A stretch of DNA of 64,000 bases from Bimastos eiseni. Its lineage: Eukaryota; Annelida; Clitellata; Crassiclitellata; Lumbricidae. Of this stretch, positions 63,380 to 64,000 are shown one piece after another. Every line of letters starts with the position of its first letter. Position 1 is the first letter of the stretch. The notes below the pieces were generated by a model. It had not been told where the DNA came from and ran no database searches. It was given only the letters and a program-made list of their open reading frames with translations. A program made the translations under genes and the position numbers. Where the stretch lies: NCBI GenBank assembly GCA_959347315.1, contig OY365815.1:20012803-20076802 (forward strand), written 5' to 3'.

Positions 63380-64000
63380 CTTATAAAAAAGAAATCATAT
63401 TACTTTGAGCACATTTTCAGCTTCTTTTCTATTTAAATAGTAGTCATTCTGAACCATAAACATAGTCTAAACAAGAGCTAGAATCTACTTCAAAGTGACA
63501 GTAAAACTGTAGCTGAATGTTTTTAACTCTTTAACAACCAGCGTTATTGATTATGCTTTACGTTTCATTACACGCTGGCCATTAAAGGGTTTAGTGACCT
63601 ACTGTCCTAATCGTGAAGTGTAAAGGAGAAGAGATCCTAAATTGAAATACTAGAAGAAATAAAACGCTTAGCTAAAGAAATCAAGCAACCATAACACTAA
63701 AACCCAAATACTTTTATTTTCACGGGAAAATAATTTTAAACATTTATAATAGATGTTTAATAATTACATGGCATTTGGTTTAGTACAACTTCACTAAACA
63801 GCAAGATACCAAAGAAGAAATCAGTTCTCTATCAGACTCAGTAATAGTTACCCATATTTTTCGCTTAGTTCTATGATGCTGGATTCCTTGACAACATGAG
63901 GCTCTAAGTCTGCCTTGTTGGCACAGAGTACAACATCTGGAGTGTCACAGTACGCATGGGTCTGAAGCTGTGTCATCCAGTCACGTAGATTAATGAACGA
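63193..64000 (-). CDS. rab27: Rab27 small GTPase, C-terminal two exons (5' part outside window)
   Basis: Exons 63852-64000 (cut by the window end) and 63193-63379, separated by a GT-AG intron that splits a Gly codon after its second base. The joined product, about 111 aa, begins in the [13 protein letters not shown] helix typical of Rab27, carries the guanine-specificity motif NKAD, continues [12 protein letters not shown] (the G5 Ser-Ala motif within the Rab27 signature YGIPYFETSA) and ends in CSC, a double-cysteine CXC geranylgeranylation motif. Rab27 cycles between cytosol and granule membranes and recruits Slp, Slac2/MyRIP and Munc13-4 type effectors for docking and exocytosis. The residue before NKAD is Ala rather than the usual Gly. 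Closest alternatives are other Rabs, but the helix plus FETSA context is Rab27-specific. Confidence 0.9.
63380..63851 (-). other. rab27: Rab27 intron (splits Gly codon after base 2)
   Basis: On the minus strand GTAACT...ATAAG. Contains the second 71-bp fold-back element. Confidence 0.85.
63523..63593. repeat. 71-bp fold-back element, copy 2
   Basis: TTAACTCTTTAACAACCAGC (63523-63542) and inverted partner ending at 63593 (about 17 of 21 matches); inside the Rab27 intron. Confidence 0.75.
63852..64000 (-). CDS. rab27: Rab27 exon with G4 motif (partial, runs off window)
   Basis: Begins, at the window edge, with the codons for SFINLRDWM and ends ELSEKYG, donor GG|GTAACT at 63852/63851. The G4 motif NKAD sits in [12 protein letters not shown]. 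The reading frame is open to the window end, so the true 5' boundary is unknown. Confidence 0.9.

Overview
The window is nuclear DNA from an invertebrate animal. The protein-coding content is animal-specific: a rhodopsin-family neuropeptide-type GPCR, a Shroom cytoskeletal protein and a Rab27 GTPase. The spliced genes have GT-AG introns, and the rest is long introns, microsatellites and remnants of hAT-like MITEs, LINEs and tRNA-derived SINEs. CpG is frequent in the left half and scarce across the Shroom-Rab27 half, as expected of an invertebrate with mosaic (gene-body) methylation. I would guess a marine invertebrate such as an ambulacrarian or lophotrochozoan, but the sequence does not settle the phylum. 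There is one 200-N assembly gap (34830-35029).

Layout. 1-14576: gene-poor and repeat-rich, with GGTCTTG minisatellites, a 140-bp-arm inverted repeat at 8.06-8.60 kb, TA-cored fold-backs and a zinc-finger-like transposon remnant at 10.6 kb. 14577-15971 (minus): intact intronless GPCR of 464 aa. 15972-34829: gene-poor, with an 82-bp nested hairpin, a 1.1-kb TIR element (22.63-23.74 kb), an uninterrupted 1,027-bp (GATG)n tract (25161-26187) whose flanking sequence recurs twice nearby, a SINE and a LINE tail. 35030-50063: T/G-rich, CpG-poor DNA in which I recognise no exon; it is probably upstream intron of the Shroom gene. 50064-55850 (plus): the four 3' coding exons of a Shroom homologue, giving a 3'-terminal protein part of about 732 aa that ends in a complete ASD2 domain. 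55851-63192: convergent intergenic/3'UTR DNA with two hAT-like MITEs, two 71-bp fold-back elements (one of them inside the Rab27 intron), a SINE and a LINE remnant. 63193-64000 (minus): the last two coding exons of Rab27; the 5' part lies beyond the window.

Shroom and Rab27 are convergent. Shroom ASD2 recruits Rho kinase to drive actomyosin contraction; Rab27 controls docking and exocytosis of secretory granules. I see no evidence that the three genes form a functional unit. No prokaryote-style operon, CRISPR array or defence system is present, and I found no clearly new multi-gene system. The most notable signals are structural: the giant perfect tetranucleotide tract inside a dispersed element, the set of AT-cored fold-back palindromes, and a sharp change in sequence character around 34-36 kb.
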